From positions 1-21,450 of the IMG/VR virus record IMGVR_UViG_3300046660_000196: 21,450 nucleotides of DNA; one strand, written 5' to 3'. The position numbers and the translations under genes are program-made. Positions 1 to 7,208 of the stretch are shown here, in pieces (within the stretch, counting starts at the first letter, position 1; every line of letters starts with the position of its first letter). A model generated the notes under the pieces. That model had not been told where the DNA came from and did no database searches. It was given only the letters and a program-made list of their open reading frames with translations. Origin of the DNA: a virus.

Positions 1-56
1 CGCGTGATTTTTTGTCGGGGGATGAGCGCAAGCGACATCCACCGCTTTTCACCAAA

Positions 57-875
57 CTAAATTAAATGCTTATAAATCGTTTCTGCGATACCTGTTTCCA
101 GGTTGGTGCCAATCACTAAATCCGCACGCGCTTTAATCTCGTCAGCGGCATTGCCCATCGCCACACCAAGACCCGCGCTTTCCAGCATGCTTAAGTCATT
201 GAAGTTATCGCCAAACGCAATAACCTGGCTCATTGATAAGCCTTGTGACTCAACCCATTGCGCCAGACGCTTGCCTTTGCTGTTGCCGATTTGTGCAACA
301 TCAACCTGATCATGCCATGACCATTCGCAAGCCAGCCCCAACTCTTGTTCGACAACCTGAGTGAAGTTTTTCAATTTCGTGGTGTCTTCATCAGTCAGCG
401 CAAATTTCCAGATAGCGTTAACTTCATGAGCGGCTTCACGCAGAGAGTCCACATGGCGGAACACAGGACGCTGCGATTCTGGCAATGATTTTGCCCAGTT
501 TTCGGCACGCAAAACATGGCCAGTTGGCGCCTGATACAGCATTGCATCATCGACATACATCAGCCCATGAACATTGTGGGCATCAAGTAAGTCAATCAAC
601 TGACTGGCTTGCAGAGGTTGTAATGGATCGGACTCAAGAACCTTTTTCGCATGATAATCATACAAATAAGTGCCATTACAGCAAATTGCAGGTGTATCCA
701 GGGTCAGTGCCTGATAAAAAGGATGGATGGCAACGTGATGACGGCCCGTCACAATGACAACTTTCACGCCAGCGTCACGTGCGCGTTGTAAAGATGTCAG
801 TGATTCAGGAAGAATGGTTTTTTGCGGCGTGAGTAACGTGCCGTCGAGATCAAGGGCGATTACGCGATAAGTCAT
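57..875 (-). CDS. ybhA: HAD-family pyridoxal phosphate phosphatase YbhA
   Basis: Cytosolic sugar-phosphatase-like HAD enzyme of the Cof subfamily; in E. coli YbhA dephosphorylates pyridoxal 5'-phosphate. The 272-residue length equals the usual family length. HAD motif I is DLDGT (D9 nucleophile, D11 acid/base), motif II is the VTGR segment near residue 43, motif III is the lysine in NSKGKRL, and motif IV is GDNFNDLSM near residue 222. It is transcribed away from pgl, as in E. coli, and belongs to the host chromosome outside the prophage. The assignment rests on motifs plus synteny with pgl and ybhC; the exact substrate is known for the family member, not shown here. Confidence 0.93.
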   Translation of the reverse strand: MTYRVIALDLDGTLLTPQKTILPESLTSLQRARDAGVKVVIVTGRHHVAIHPFYQALTLDTPAICCNGTYLYDYHAKKVLESDPLQPLQASQLIDLLDAHNVHGLMYVDDAMLYQAPTGHVLRAENWAKSLPESQRPVFRHVDSLREAAHEVNAIWKFALTDEDTTKLKNFTQVVEQELGLACEWSWHDQVDVAQIGNSKGKRLAQWVESQGLSMSQVIAFGDNFNDLSMLESAGLGVAMGNAADEIKARADLVIGTNLETGIAETIYKHLI

Positions 876-1017
876 TTAGGGTTCCAGTCAAATTCAGAAT
901 CATAAGGCCTGTGCCGATTTTACACTCCTTGTGGCGTTGTTCAAAATGCCAACACGAGTCGGTAAAACGCACTACCCTTGTGACTATTACTCAAGACGTT
1001 GGGAGGAGAGAGATTTC

Positions 1018-2016
1018 ATGAAACAAACAGTCTATACCGCCAGCCCGGAAAGCCAGCAAATTCACGTCTGGCAGCTTAATCCTGGTGGTGAGCTTACGCT
1101 TGTGCAAGTGGTTGATGTTCCAGGCCAGGTTCAGCCAATGGTTATCAGCCCTGACAAACGTTACCTGTACGTTGGCGTACGCCCAGAGTTTCGCGTTATC
1201 GCGTACCGCATTACGCCAGACGACGGCTCGCTCACCGAAGCGGGAGTTGCGTCAATACCGGGCAGTCCGACACACATTTCTACCGATCATCAGGGGCGTT
1301 TCTTGTTCAGCGCTTCATACAATTCAGGCAGCGTAAGCGTTGTCAGCCTGAGTAATGATGGCCTGCCGGGCGAAGTTGTTGATGTTGTTGAAGGGTTAGA
1401 AGGTTGCCACTCAGCCAATATTTCCCCTGATAACCGCACGCTTTGGGTGCCTGCGCTCAAGCAAGATCGCATTTGCCAGTTTACGCTGTCAGACGACGGC
1501 AACCTGGTTGCGCAGACCCCTGCGGAAGTGACCACCGTAGAAGGTGCCGGGCCGCGCCATATGGTGTTCCACCCGAACCAACAATACGGTTACTGTGTAA
1601 ATGAGCTCAATGGCTCTCTGGACGTCTGGCAGCTGAAAAACCCACTGGGCAAAATCGAATGCGTGCAGACGCTGGACATTATGCCGCCGGGCTTCTCTGA
1701 CACCCGCTGGGCGGCTGATATTCACATCACGCCTGATGGCCGTCATCTTTACACCTGTGACCGTACCGCCAGCATTATCACGGTATTTAGCGTGTCAGAA
1801 GATGGCAGTGTGCTTGCGGTGGAAGGCTACCAGTCAACTGAAACGCAACCGCGCGGTTTCAACATTGACCACAGCGGTAAATATCTGATTGCATCCGGGC
1901 AGAAATCGCACCATATCGCGGTTTATCAGATTAACGGTGAGCAAGGCTTGCTGGAAGAGAAGGGCCGTTATGCCGTAGGCCAGGGGCCGATGTGGGTTGT
2001 GGTAAACGCAGTATAA
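1018..2016 (+). CDS. pgl: 6-phosphogluconolactonase Pgl
   Basis: Seven-bladed beta-propeller lactonase that hydrolyses 6-phosphogluconolactone to 6-phosphogluconate in the cytosolic pentose phosphate pathway. The start [18 protein letters not shown] matches the E. coli N-terminus and is preceded by GGAGG at 1003-1007; a longer in-frame opening back to 931 lacks this support. The product is 332 residues, against about 331 in E. coli. Repeated propeller segments such as [17 protein letters not shown] and [15 protein letters not shown], and the conserved end [12 protein letters not shown], are visible. It is divergent from ybhA and ends at a strong bidirectional terminator shared with ybhC. Host gene; the identification is firm. 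Confidence 0.95.
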   Translation: MKQTVYTASPESQQIHVWQLNPGGELTLVQVVDVPGQVQPMVISPDKRYLYVGVRPEFRVIAYRITPDDGSLTEAGVASIPGSPTHISTDHQGRFLFSASYNSGSVSVVSLSNDGLPGEVVDVVEGLEGCHSANISPDNRTLWVPALKQDRICQFTLSDDGNLVAQTPAEVTTVEGAGPRHMVFHPNQQYGYCVNELNGSLDVWQLKNPLGKIECVQTLDIMPPGFSDTRWAADIHITPDGRHLYTCDRTASIITVFSVSEDGSVLAVEGYQSTETQPRGFNIDHSGKYLIASGQKSHHIAVYQINGEQGLLEEKGRYAVGQGPMWVVVNAV

Positions 2017-2033
2017 ATTTTAAATTATGCTGA

Positions 2034-2066
2034 TAAAAAAACCTCGCGATTGCGAGGTTTTTTTTT
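2034..2066. terminator. Bidirectional rho-independent terminator between pgl and ybhC
   Basis: A perfect hairpin, ACCTCGC (2041-2047), loop GATT, GCGAGGT (2052-2058), is flanked by an A-run on the left and a T-run on the right. It therefore has a U-tract in both directions and can end the convergent pgl and ybhC transcripts. Confidence 0.93.
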
Positions 2067-2082
2067 GTGCACAGCGCTGATT

Positions 2083-3381
2083 TTACTCGGCAACTACCGT
2101 GCTACCTACACCGCGGTTGTTGAACTCCCACAGGCGGTTGGCGTTAGCATCATTCAGGTCGCGCTGGATTTCGCCTTTCTCGCCTTTAGTACCGATATTG
2201 CCGGTAAATGGACGTTTAGAACTGGCGGCATCTGCCCAAGGTTTCGAGCTGTTGAAGCCTTCGTTGATCACGCTGTCACGGATAACAACCTGGCCATTAG
2301 ATGTCTGGCCCGCGGCGTAACCGTTTTCCGTTGCTTCGATATCCCAGGCACGGCCCAGTTGCGCGACGTTATCACCTGCAGCAGTGAAGCGGCTGTTGAT
2401 TGCCAGGAAACCGTAATACAGGTTTGGCTGTGTTGCTGGTGCAAACACATAGCCTTCCTGGGTACGGCTGTTCACCAGGCGGAAATCAGTGTTATCAAAT
2501 ACCACTGCACCACGGCCTGCAACGACATCTACATCACCTTCGACGTAGCTGTTAGTAACCAGCGTGCGTGGCTGGCGGTCAGTCAACATGCGGTTTTGCA
2601 CATCGCTGTTAGTCACAAAGAAGGTGTTCTGGCGGCCCAGCAGGTGAACATTGTTCAACTGAACTTTGTCGCCATCGGTACGCAGTGCCACAGCCTGATG
2701 GTTACTGGCATCAACACTGTCACCCAGGGTGTTAGCGATAGTCAGGTTTTGCATCTGCAGGCCATTGTTCTGTGACCAGACTGCAGCAGAACACATCACG
2801 CCAACGGTGGCGTTACGCTTGCTCTGGCAGCTATCAAACATATACCAGGCGGGTTTACCCGGCATATATTTGCCACCCGGGTTAACCGCACGGCGCCAGG
2901 TGTTCACGTCAATTTCAGAATCCAGCGGCATAGTGATTTTTACATCACTGGCGTTGTCCGTGGTGCCGTACAGCGTCACGCTGCCGGAACCTGCTGGAAT
3001 ATAAACGGTGCCGACATACTCGCCTGGCTGAATAGCAATGTACTGGCGGGTGTTGCTGTGCTTCATCATGGCTGCATCGACAGCGGCCTGAATAGAGGTG
3101 TGAGTCACACCTTCGCCACCGGCAGTGCCAACAACAAAGTCAGGCTGCTGCGGAAGGCGAATAGAAGACGGAGTCCACGGCGCTTCATCTTTATTTTTGG
3201 ATGAGAAGTAACGCGCCTGAACAAAGTTTTGCGCTTCATCTGCCGACAAAATCGGACGAGACTGCGTTCCGGGTGCCACTTGCGTGGACGGTTTTTCTTC
3301 TGGCGGTGTAGAGCTACAGGCCGATAGCGCCACAGCAAAAGCGAGCACAGCTGCCCGACGAGAAACAGAGAAGGTGTTCAA
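2083..3381 (-). CDS. ybhC: Outer-membrane lipoprotein YbhC, pectinesterase-fold acyl-CoA thioesterase
   Basis: Member of the pectin methylesterase (right-handed beta-helix) family; E. coli YbhC is an outer-membrane lipoprotein reported to have acyl-CoA thioesterase rather than pectinesterase activity. I place the start at TTG 3381: the following residues NTFSVSRRAAV align with the E. coli N-terminus, and AAGGAG precedes it at good spacing. This gives 432 residues, against 427 in E. coli. Residues 10-22 form a lipoprotein signal ending in the lipobox LSAC (C22). The beta-helix core includes VEGDVDVVAGRGAVVFDN, where family active-site aspartates lie. It is the last host gene before the prophage: its start is only 46 bp from the attL core, so its upstream region is now partly phage DNA. 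Confidence 0.93.
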   Translation of the reverse strand: MNTFSVSRRAAVLAFAVALSACSSTPPEEKPSTQVAPGTQSRPILSADEAQNFVQARYFSSKNKDEAPWTPSSIRLPQQPDFVVGTAGGEGVTHTSIQAAVDAAMMKHSNTRQYIAIQPGEYVGTVYIPAGSGSVTLYGTTDNASDVKITMPLDSEIDVNTWRRAVNPGGKYMPGKPAWYMFDSCQSKRNATVGVMCSAAVWSQNNGLQMQNLTIANTLGDSVDASNHQAVALRTDGDKVQLNNVHLLGRQNTFFVTNSDVQNRMLTDRQPRTLVTNSYVEGDVDVVAGRGAVVFDNTDFRLVNSRTQEGYVFAPATQPNLYYGFLAINSRFTAAGDNVAQLGRAWDIEATENGYAAGQTSNGQVVIRDSVINEGFNSSKPWADAASSKRPFTGNIGTKGEKGEIQRDLNDANANRLWEFNNRGVGSTVVAE

Positions 3382-3426
3382 GGGTTGCTCCTTGCAGTGC
3401 AAATTTAAAAGGGGATCATAAAGCCT

Positions 3427-3441
3427 GCTTTTTTATACTAA
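3427..3441. other. attL core (lambda O sequence)
   Basis: The 15 bases GCTTTTTTATACTAA are identical to the lambda att core. They lie upstream of ybhC, the E. coli attB position, and beside a lambda-type int, so this is the left host-prophage junction (BOP'). Confidence 0.93.
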
Positions 3442-3466
3442 GTGGGCACAATAAAAAAGCCTGCAA

Positions 3467-3479
3467 TATCAAAATACTA
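3467..3479 (+). promoter_or_regulatory. IHF site H' in the P' arm
   Basis: TATCAAAATACTA matches the IHF consensus WATCAANNNNTTR with one mismatch (CTA for TTR). It lies between the core and the arm sites, where lambda H' lies. IHF bending here would bring the Int arm and core sites together. Confidence 0.72.
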
Positions 3480-3487
3480 GAAGGGGC

Positions 3488-3518
3488 AGGTCACTATCAG
3501 TCAAAATGAAATCTCTAA
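3488..3518 (+). promoter_or_regulatory. Int arm-type sites P'1, P'2 and probable P'3
   Basis: AGGTCACTAT (3488-3497) and CAGTCAAAAT (3498-3507) match lambda P'1 and P'2 as I remember them. AAATCTCTAA (3509-3518) is a diverged P'3. The int stop codon lies within P'2, so coding and recombination signals overlap here. Confidence 0.8.
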
Positions 3519-4574
3519 CTTGTTCCATTCTCTTCCTCGATCGTCTCGATACTGAGAAGCCATGCTGTCAGACTTATGCCCGAGAAGGTGTTGGGCGAAC
3601 TTATCGCTTACCTGCTTCTCATATTGTCTCGCAGATAAACTACGCAACTCATGGAATGTTGGCGGGTCCTCGCCGAATGATAGTCCTGACGCCTTTCTTG
3701 CGCGCATAAAATACCGTGATACCGTTCCCGATGAAAGCGGCATGTTGCGCGTTGAAGAAATTACAGTATCACCGTTCAGAGTGGTTTTGCATTTGAACAG
3801 TGTGTCACTCAGCACAAGGCCAAGAGAATCAAGGCTCAGGTTAATGGGGATCGCCAGTTTAACCCCTGTCTTTTGCTGCTCTATGTGAAGAAATTCGTCG
3901 TGAATGTCACTCCACTTGATGGCGCATAAGTCACCTACGCGCTGGCCTGTAATGACCGCAAGCTCAATTGATAGCGGCACCCACGGTGGAAGGTCGCCAG
4001 TTGCCTTCATAATCTCCCGATATTCATCCAGCGTAAGTCGCTCACGCTTCACTTCTGATTTCGGCGCCCTGGTTGCGGTTACAGGGTTCGTTTGAAGGTG
4101 TCCCTCTGCGATTGCTTCCCTGAATATGTCACTGAGCGTGGAGCGTATCAGCTTTGCTGTGGCATGCTTGCCATTCTCCACATAATCATTAAGCAGTGCG
4201 GCTATGTGCTTCGTGGTTATTTCACTAATCGGGGAGTCAGGTATGCGATCCTTAATGGCTCTCAGCTTGCTTTCATAATCAGTCATGGTTTTCTGCTTCA
4301 GGCCTCGCCCCTTCAGTATCACCTCGTAGCGCTCAATCCATGAATGCACCGTCATTGCATCATCGCTGCTAATTCTGGAAACCAAAGTCTTCCTGTCGTC
4401 ACCAGAGAAAAGCTCGATGTTGGCCTGGATAGCCTCGGTTACGGCTACGCGCCTGTTCCTGCCAAGCCCAAACTCCTTACCCGTCCGTGGGTCGCGATAG
4501 CAGTAATAGCCGCTGTTCCTGATATACAGGTTGGGCGGTAAATCTCTTCTGTCATGGCTTCGCCTTCTTCCCAT
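3501..4574 (-). CDS. int: Lambda-type tyrosine integrase
   Basis: Site-specific recombinase that integrates and, with Xis, excises the prophage. The protein has 357 residues against 356 in lambda, with the same N-terminal arm-binding domain (MGRRRSHDRRDLPPNLYIRN) and a catalytic domain from about residue 175. All catalytic residues fall at lambda numbering: R212 (TGQRVGDLC), K235 (QQKTG), H308 and R311 (HELRSLSAR), H333 (LGHKSD) and nucleophile Y342 (SQYRDDRG). The start overlaps xis by 23 bases, as in lambda, so the two are co-translated. The 3' end runs into the P' arm. Together with the exact lambda core, this supports insertion at the lambda site next to ybhC. Confidence 0.97.
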   Translation of the reverse strand: MGRRRSHDRRDLPPNLYIRNSGYYCYRDPRTGKEFGLGRNRRVAVTEAIQANIELFSGDDRKTLVSRISSDDAMTVHSWIERYEVILKGRGLKQKTMTDYESKLRAIKDRIPDSPISEITTKHIAALLNDYVENGKHATAKLIRSTLSDIFREAIAEGHLQTNPVTATRAPKSEVKRERLTLDEYREIMKATGDLPPWVPLSIELAVITGQRVGDLCAIKWSDIHDEFLHIEQQKTGVKLAIPINLSLDSLGLVLSDTLFKCKTTLNGDTVISSTRNMPLSSGTVSRYFMRARKASGLSFGEDPPTFHELRSLSARQYEKQVSDKFAQHLLGHKSDSMASQYRDDRGREWNKLEISF

Positions 4575-4770
4575 GTCGAATCCTCTTTAAAAGGCTGCCT
4601 GTTTGAAGTTCTGATGGATCAATCTTCACGGCATTTTCATGAAACAGGTATTCCCTGCCGTCTTTCATTGGCGCGGGAACAATTCTGCACTCTCTTACCC
4701 ATCGGCGAACCGTCTCTAAACTTCTCGGTCTGCGCTGGCGGGCATTCCACTCTGGAAGCGTTAAGTACAT
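4552..4770 (-). CDS. xis: Excisionase Xis
   Basis: Small winged-helix DNA-bending protein that directs Int towards excision by binding X sites in the P arm. With the start at MYLTLPEWNARQRRPRSL the product is 72 residues, exactly the lambda length, and the RRPRSLETVRRWVRECRI recognition region is almost unchanged. An in-frame extension of 14 codons upstream exists, but it does not align with lambda Xis and begins in terminator DNA, so I reject it. The 3' end overlaps int. Two terminator hairpins lie immediately upstream, so expression needs either antitermination from PL or a local promoter of the lambda pI type, which I did not resolve. Confidence 0.95.
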   Translation of the reverse strand: MYLTLPEWNARQRRPRSLETVRRWVRECRIVPAPMKDGREYLFHENAVKIDPSELQTGSLLKRIRHGKKAKP

Positions 4771-4798
4771 AGCTTTACCTCTGCAATTACACGCAAAT

Positions 4799-4822
4799 AA
4801 AAAAGGCCGCACATTGGCAGCC
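4799..4822 (-). terminator. Intrinsic terminator upstream of xis (second of pair)
   Basis: Read on the minus strand: GGCTGC, loop CAATGT, GCGGCC (one G-U pair), then a T-run. It shares the 14-base string ATAAAAAAGGCCGC with two other terminators in this operon. Confidence 0.7.
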
Positions 4823-4828
4823 AGGCGT

Positions 4829-4849
4829 AAAAAAACCGCACTCGGCGGC
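4829..4849 (-). terminator. Intrinsic terminator upstream of xis (first of pair)
   Basis: Read on the minus strand: CCGC, loop CGAGT, GCGG, then seven T. It lies 108 bases downstream of the preceding early-left gene. Together with the next hairpin it forms a tandem terminator separating accessory genes from xis-int. Confidence 0.65.
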
Positions 4850-4956
4850 AGGTTATATATGGTCTTTAATCGGTGAAATTACTGCGAATAGCTCACGCAT
4901 AATCCATGCTTGATGTAATGGTTCACATGCGAGCTTATTGGTGAGTGGTTAGGTGG

Positions 4957-5427
4957 TTATGGTTCATTTGTGACACTTTTCAGCATGGCGGCGCAGCAGG
5001 CGTTCCATCCAGCGACAATGAATTGAGCTTGTTCAATTGTGGTTTGATACTTGTTTGCTATAGATTCAAATCCACCCGCAATCTCATCCGGCACCGTCAC
5101 AGCCTGGAGTGGCAGGGCTGCGCAATTTGAACATTTGTAGGGCTTGTACCATTGCTTTACCTGATCTGAAAAACCCTGGTATCGCTTATCTGTCACGTAC
5201 TTCACATAACAGGTGGTTGTACTTTCCCATGCAACCAGCTCCCCGGCCGCCTTCCGGTAAGCCTCAAGCTCTGCGCGGTCATCGTTGATATAGGATGGTG
5301 GCAGGCCTACAGGCGGCTTCCATTGCTTGCCTCCTTGCCACGTGTAACCAAGATGATTAAGCGTGGCTACCGCTGCGGCAGCCTCATCACTCAGCGTCTG
5401 CTCTAATCCCATGCGATTGGTAGTCAT
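4957..5427 (-). CDS. Hypothetical phage protein, 156 aa
   Basis: Not recognised with certainty. The reading frame has a good site (AGGAG, seven bases before ATG) and starts within the last four bases of the upstream gene, so coupling is likely. The N-terminal half contains LSDEAAAAVATLNHLGYTWQGGKQWKPP, a short segment of the type seen in variable early-left phage proteins. The centre has a CSNC pair and isolated cysteines, too few for a clear zinc site. The C-terminus (TTIEQAQFIVAGWNACCAAML) is probably helical. As the last gene before the xis terminators it belongs to the accessory b-region set. Function unknown. Confidence 0.75.
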   Translation of the reverse strand: MTTNRMGLEQTLSDEAAAAVATLNHLGYTWQGGKQWKPPVGLPPSYINDDRAELEAYRKAAGELVAWESTTTCYVKYVTDKRYQGFSDQVKQWYKPYKCSNCAALPLQAVTVPDEIAGGFESIANKYQTTIEQAQFIVAGWNACCAAMLKSVTNEP

Positions 5428-5639
5428 AGAGTCTCCTGATCTTCTGCAAGATTGCGACGATATTCACGCTGTCTAGCTTTAGCGCGATTCTGGCTGGCGC
5501 TTGGTGATGAATGGTTAACAAATTCCACGTCAAACCTTCTCATTGCTAGCACCTTCCTGTTGCTTATGCGCACTTCCATTCGCTGCATGGGCACTGCCAT
5601 GGTTCTGCGGATAGTTCTATTGCTGGTTCTGTTTGCCAC
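5424..5639 (-). CDS. Small basic hypothetical protein, 71 aa
   Basis: Start chosen at GTG 5639 because GGGAGG lies eight bases upstream; the GTG at 5648 would sit directly against that site. The protein is strongly basic and rich in Arg, Asn and Ser (TSNRTIRRT, SQNRAKARQREYRRN), without a domain I recognise. It overlaps both neighbours by a few bases, which supports real translation as part of the coupled string. A nucleic-acid-binding role is only an inference from charge. Confidence 0.6.
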   Translation of the reverse strand: MANRTSNRTIRRTMAVPMQRMEVRISNRKVLAMRRFDVEFVNHSSPSASQNRAKARQREYRRNLAEDQETL

Positions 5640-5640
5640 C

Positions 5641-6135
5641 TCACTCACCTCCCGCGACAGTGCCGCCAGCGGCGCGTATTGCCTCGATTACATCTCGCTC
5701 CTGCAGCCATCTATTGCCGGGTTCAATCCATGCTGATGGCAGCTTCACAGGCTTCATCTCTGCCAGTTCATTGGATAGCTGCATCATGCCGTTGGGTGCG
5801 GCTTCTAGTTCTGCGATGCGCTTATCTGCATCTGCGCACTTGTCACGCCAGCGGTTGCAGGCCATGAATGCCAACTGCCTTTGTGATTCAAGCTCTTCAA
5901 TTCGTGCAGACCGCTCTTTGTTCTCCTGCTGCGCCTGCTCCAGCGCCGCTATCAGCTCCTCGACACTTTCAGTGCTGAAAGATTTCATCGTGTCGTTCAT
6001 CACACGCAGACGTTCGATATTAGAATTTGCATCACCACGCGGAGGCATGGATTTTCGCTTATCAATGTCGACTTTAATCTGAGCAATCAGCTTCTCCACA
6101 TCACTGTTAGTGGCTTCGTATGCTGGGTTAGTCAT
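5641..6135 (-). CDS. Ea22-like coiled-coil phage protein, 164 aa
   Basis: Resembles the Ead/Ea22 group of lambdoid early-left proteins in layout: a short N-terminus (MTNPAYEATNSDVEKLIAQI), a central coiled coil (about residues 58-115, ELIAALEQAQQENKERSARI and following), and a C-terminal tail with KPVKLPSAW. The start at 6135 is supported by AAGGA nine bases upstream and by an eight-base overlap with the upstream stop; an upstream extension of 13 residues would read deep into the previous gene. The molecular role of Ea22 proteins is not known. The family call is from memory of its pattern, not a search. Confidence 0.7.
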   Translation of the reverse strand: MTNPAYEATNSDVEKLIAQIKVDIDKRKSMPPRGDANSNIERLRVMNDTMKSFSTESVEELIAALEQAQQENKERSARIEELESQRQLAFMACNRWRDKCADADKRIAELEAAPNGMMQLSNELAEMKPVKLPSAWIEPGNRWLQERDVIEAIRAAGGTVAGGE

Positions 6136-6763
6136 GGGTGCGTTCCTTGCGAAGTTGGTTATCAAAAATGGCAATCGTTACACTGCCTTCTTCAGGGTAA
6201 TCGGCGCAGGTAACATGCAGCCCGTAAACCTTCTTGCCGTCGTCAGTTTCAACTTCGCCAACACGGAAAACACCATCAACGAACTCACCGTATTCTTCAT
6301 CACCGTTTCCACATTGAGAGCAAATAAGCTCAATTCCTTCTTCGCTGATGTGTAACTCTTCCGGAATGAGCTTCCAGCCGTCAGGTATGGCATGCGCCTG
6401 AATGTTTGCAATGGCGGCGTCGGTGGCAGGGGTTTCAAGCGAGCGATACAGTGCGACAATATCGTCAGTTTCGCTTGGCTCTTCGTGTGAGCAATTTGGG
6501 CATGCAGAGAAGCTATTTGCGTGCTGCCCAATCAATTCCTTCAGCTCAACATTCTCCGCAGCCAGAGCATCACACTTGAGTAGTGCAACCGCAGCGTCGG
6601 AAAAGTACCCTTTGCATTTTGCCTCCGACATGCAAAGTTCGCGCTCCAGCACATCACGCTCTTTCAGTTTACGGAAAAGGTATTGAGCGTTGCTCTCGCC
6701 AACTAACAAATCACCCGGCAGGCACTTGCCGCGCAAGAAGCCTTCAATTTCGTACAATTCCAT
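6128..6763 (-). CDS. Mosaic early-left phage protein with cysteine pairs, 211 aa
   Basis: Hypothetical protein that looks modular. Residues 1-90 are helical (YLFRKLKERDVLERELCMSE; AENVELKELIGQ). A CPNC pair follows near residue 93, then a TPATDAAIANIQA segment of the type common in variable lambdoid accessory proteins. The C-terminal part opens with IPDGWKLIPEELHISEEG and carries CSQCGNGDEEYGEF and a further cysteine in HVTCADYPE, a plausible metal-binding domain. GAGGGATGAG before the ATG supports the start. Genes of this kind swap blocks between phages. No function can be assigned. Confidence 0.72.
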   Translation of the reverse strand: MELYEIEGFLRGKCLPGDLLVGESNAQYLFRKLKERDVLERELCMSEAKCKGYFSDAAVALLKCDALAAENVELKELIGQHANSFSACPNCSHEEPSETDDIVALYRSLETPATDAAIANIQAHAIPDGWKLIPEELHISEEGIELICSQCGNGDEEYGEFVDGVFRVGEVETDDGKKVYGLHVTCADYPEEGSVTIAIFDNQLRKERTHD

Positions 6764-6773
6764 CTCTCATCCC

Positions 6774-6980
6774 TCAATGCTGGGCAAATTGCTCGCGTTC
6801 GTGTTTATTCGCATATCGCCATGTGAAGCCGCGATGTGACTTAGCGCGACCACTGATGGCTTCGTTAATGCCTGATCGCTTGAAGCCAGGCGCGTAATAT
6901 GGCGACGGGAAATAGACTTGCTCACCTGTCTGCTTATGGATGCCGATAACCGGCTTTTGGCGGTCTACTCGCTGTTTCAA
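6774..6980 (-). CDS. NUMOD1/IENR1-like DNA-binding mini-protein, 68 aa
   Basis: The chain reads KPVIGIHKQTGEQVYFPSPYYA, then a helical stretch, then INEAISGRAKSHRGFTWRYA. This resembles the NUMOD1/IENR1 repeat found beside HNH and GIY-YIG homing endonucleases: a beta-hairpin, an aligned Phe-x-Ser, a short HTH, and the closing GxxxxxxGFTWRY. Here the repeat stands alone, with no nuclease domain in the same frame or next to it. It overlaps the upstream gene by four bases (ATGA). A DNA-binding role is inferred from the repeat. The call is pattern recognition only and a profile search would settle it. Confidence 0.6.
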   Translation of the reverse strand: MKQRVDRQKPVIGIHKQTGEQVYFPSPYYAPGFKRSGINEAISGRAKSHRGFTWRYANKHEREQFAQH

Positions 6981-7201
6981 TGGCGATCCTCCAGAGTTCC
7001 GTTAGCGACGCCCATCCAGTAAATGAGTTGCCGCCTGGTATAGATTGGGTGATATTTCGTTTCGTACTTGCTGAGGATGCGGAGATAGATTTCCTTCCGT
7101 TCTTGCGCGTTCCTTGCGCCTTCGTTCTTCCATGCTGATTCAACGTCTCCCCAGCATTTACGCGCCAGCCTGCGCACTGCATTGCTCTCTGTTGCGTTCA
7201 T
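6977..7201 (-). CDS. Hypothetical phage protein, 74 aa
   Basis: Start taken at ATG 7201 (MNATESNAVRRLARKCWGDV), with GAGG upstream and seven bases after the methyltransferase stop; an upstream in-frame extension would overlap that gene by 58 bases and has no ribosome site. The protein is largely helical and basic in its first half, with a central ERKEIYLRILSKYETKYHP and an aromatic segment RRQLIYWMGVANG. No family is recognised. Its position between a methyltransferase and the NUMOD-like protein, with tight spacing to both, suggests it is co-expressed with them. Confidence 0.65.
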   Translation of the reverse strand: MNATESNAVRRLARKCWGDVESAWKNEGARNAQERKEIYLRILSKYETKYHPIYTRRQLIYWMGVANGTLEDRH

Positions 7202-7208
7202 GAGAGCC

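Noticed and set aside
1-56. Sequence before ybhA
   Set aside because: Too short to assign; no gene or terminator is seen.
2050-2775. Long plus-strand open frame antisense to ybhC (241 codons)
   Set aside because: It lies wholly opposite the well-supported ybhC, starts in the terminator, has no ribosome site, and its product resembles nothing.
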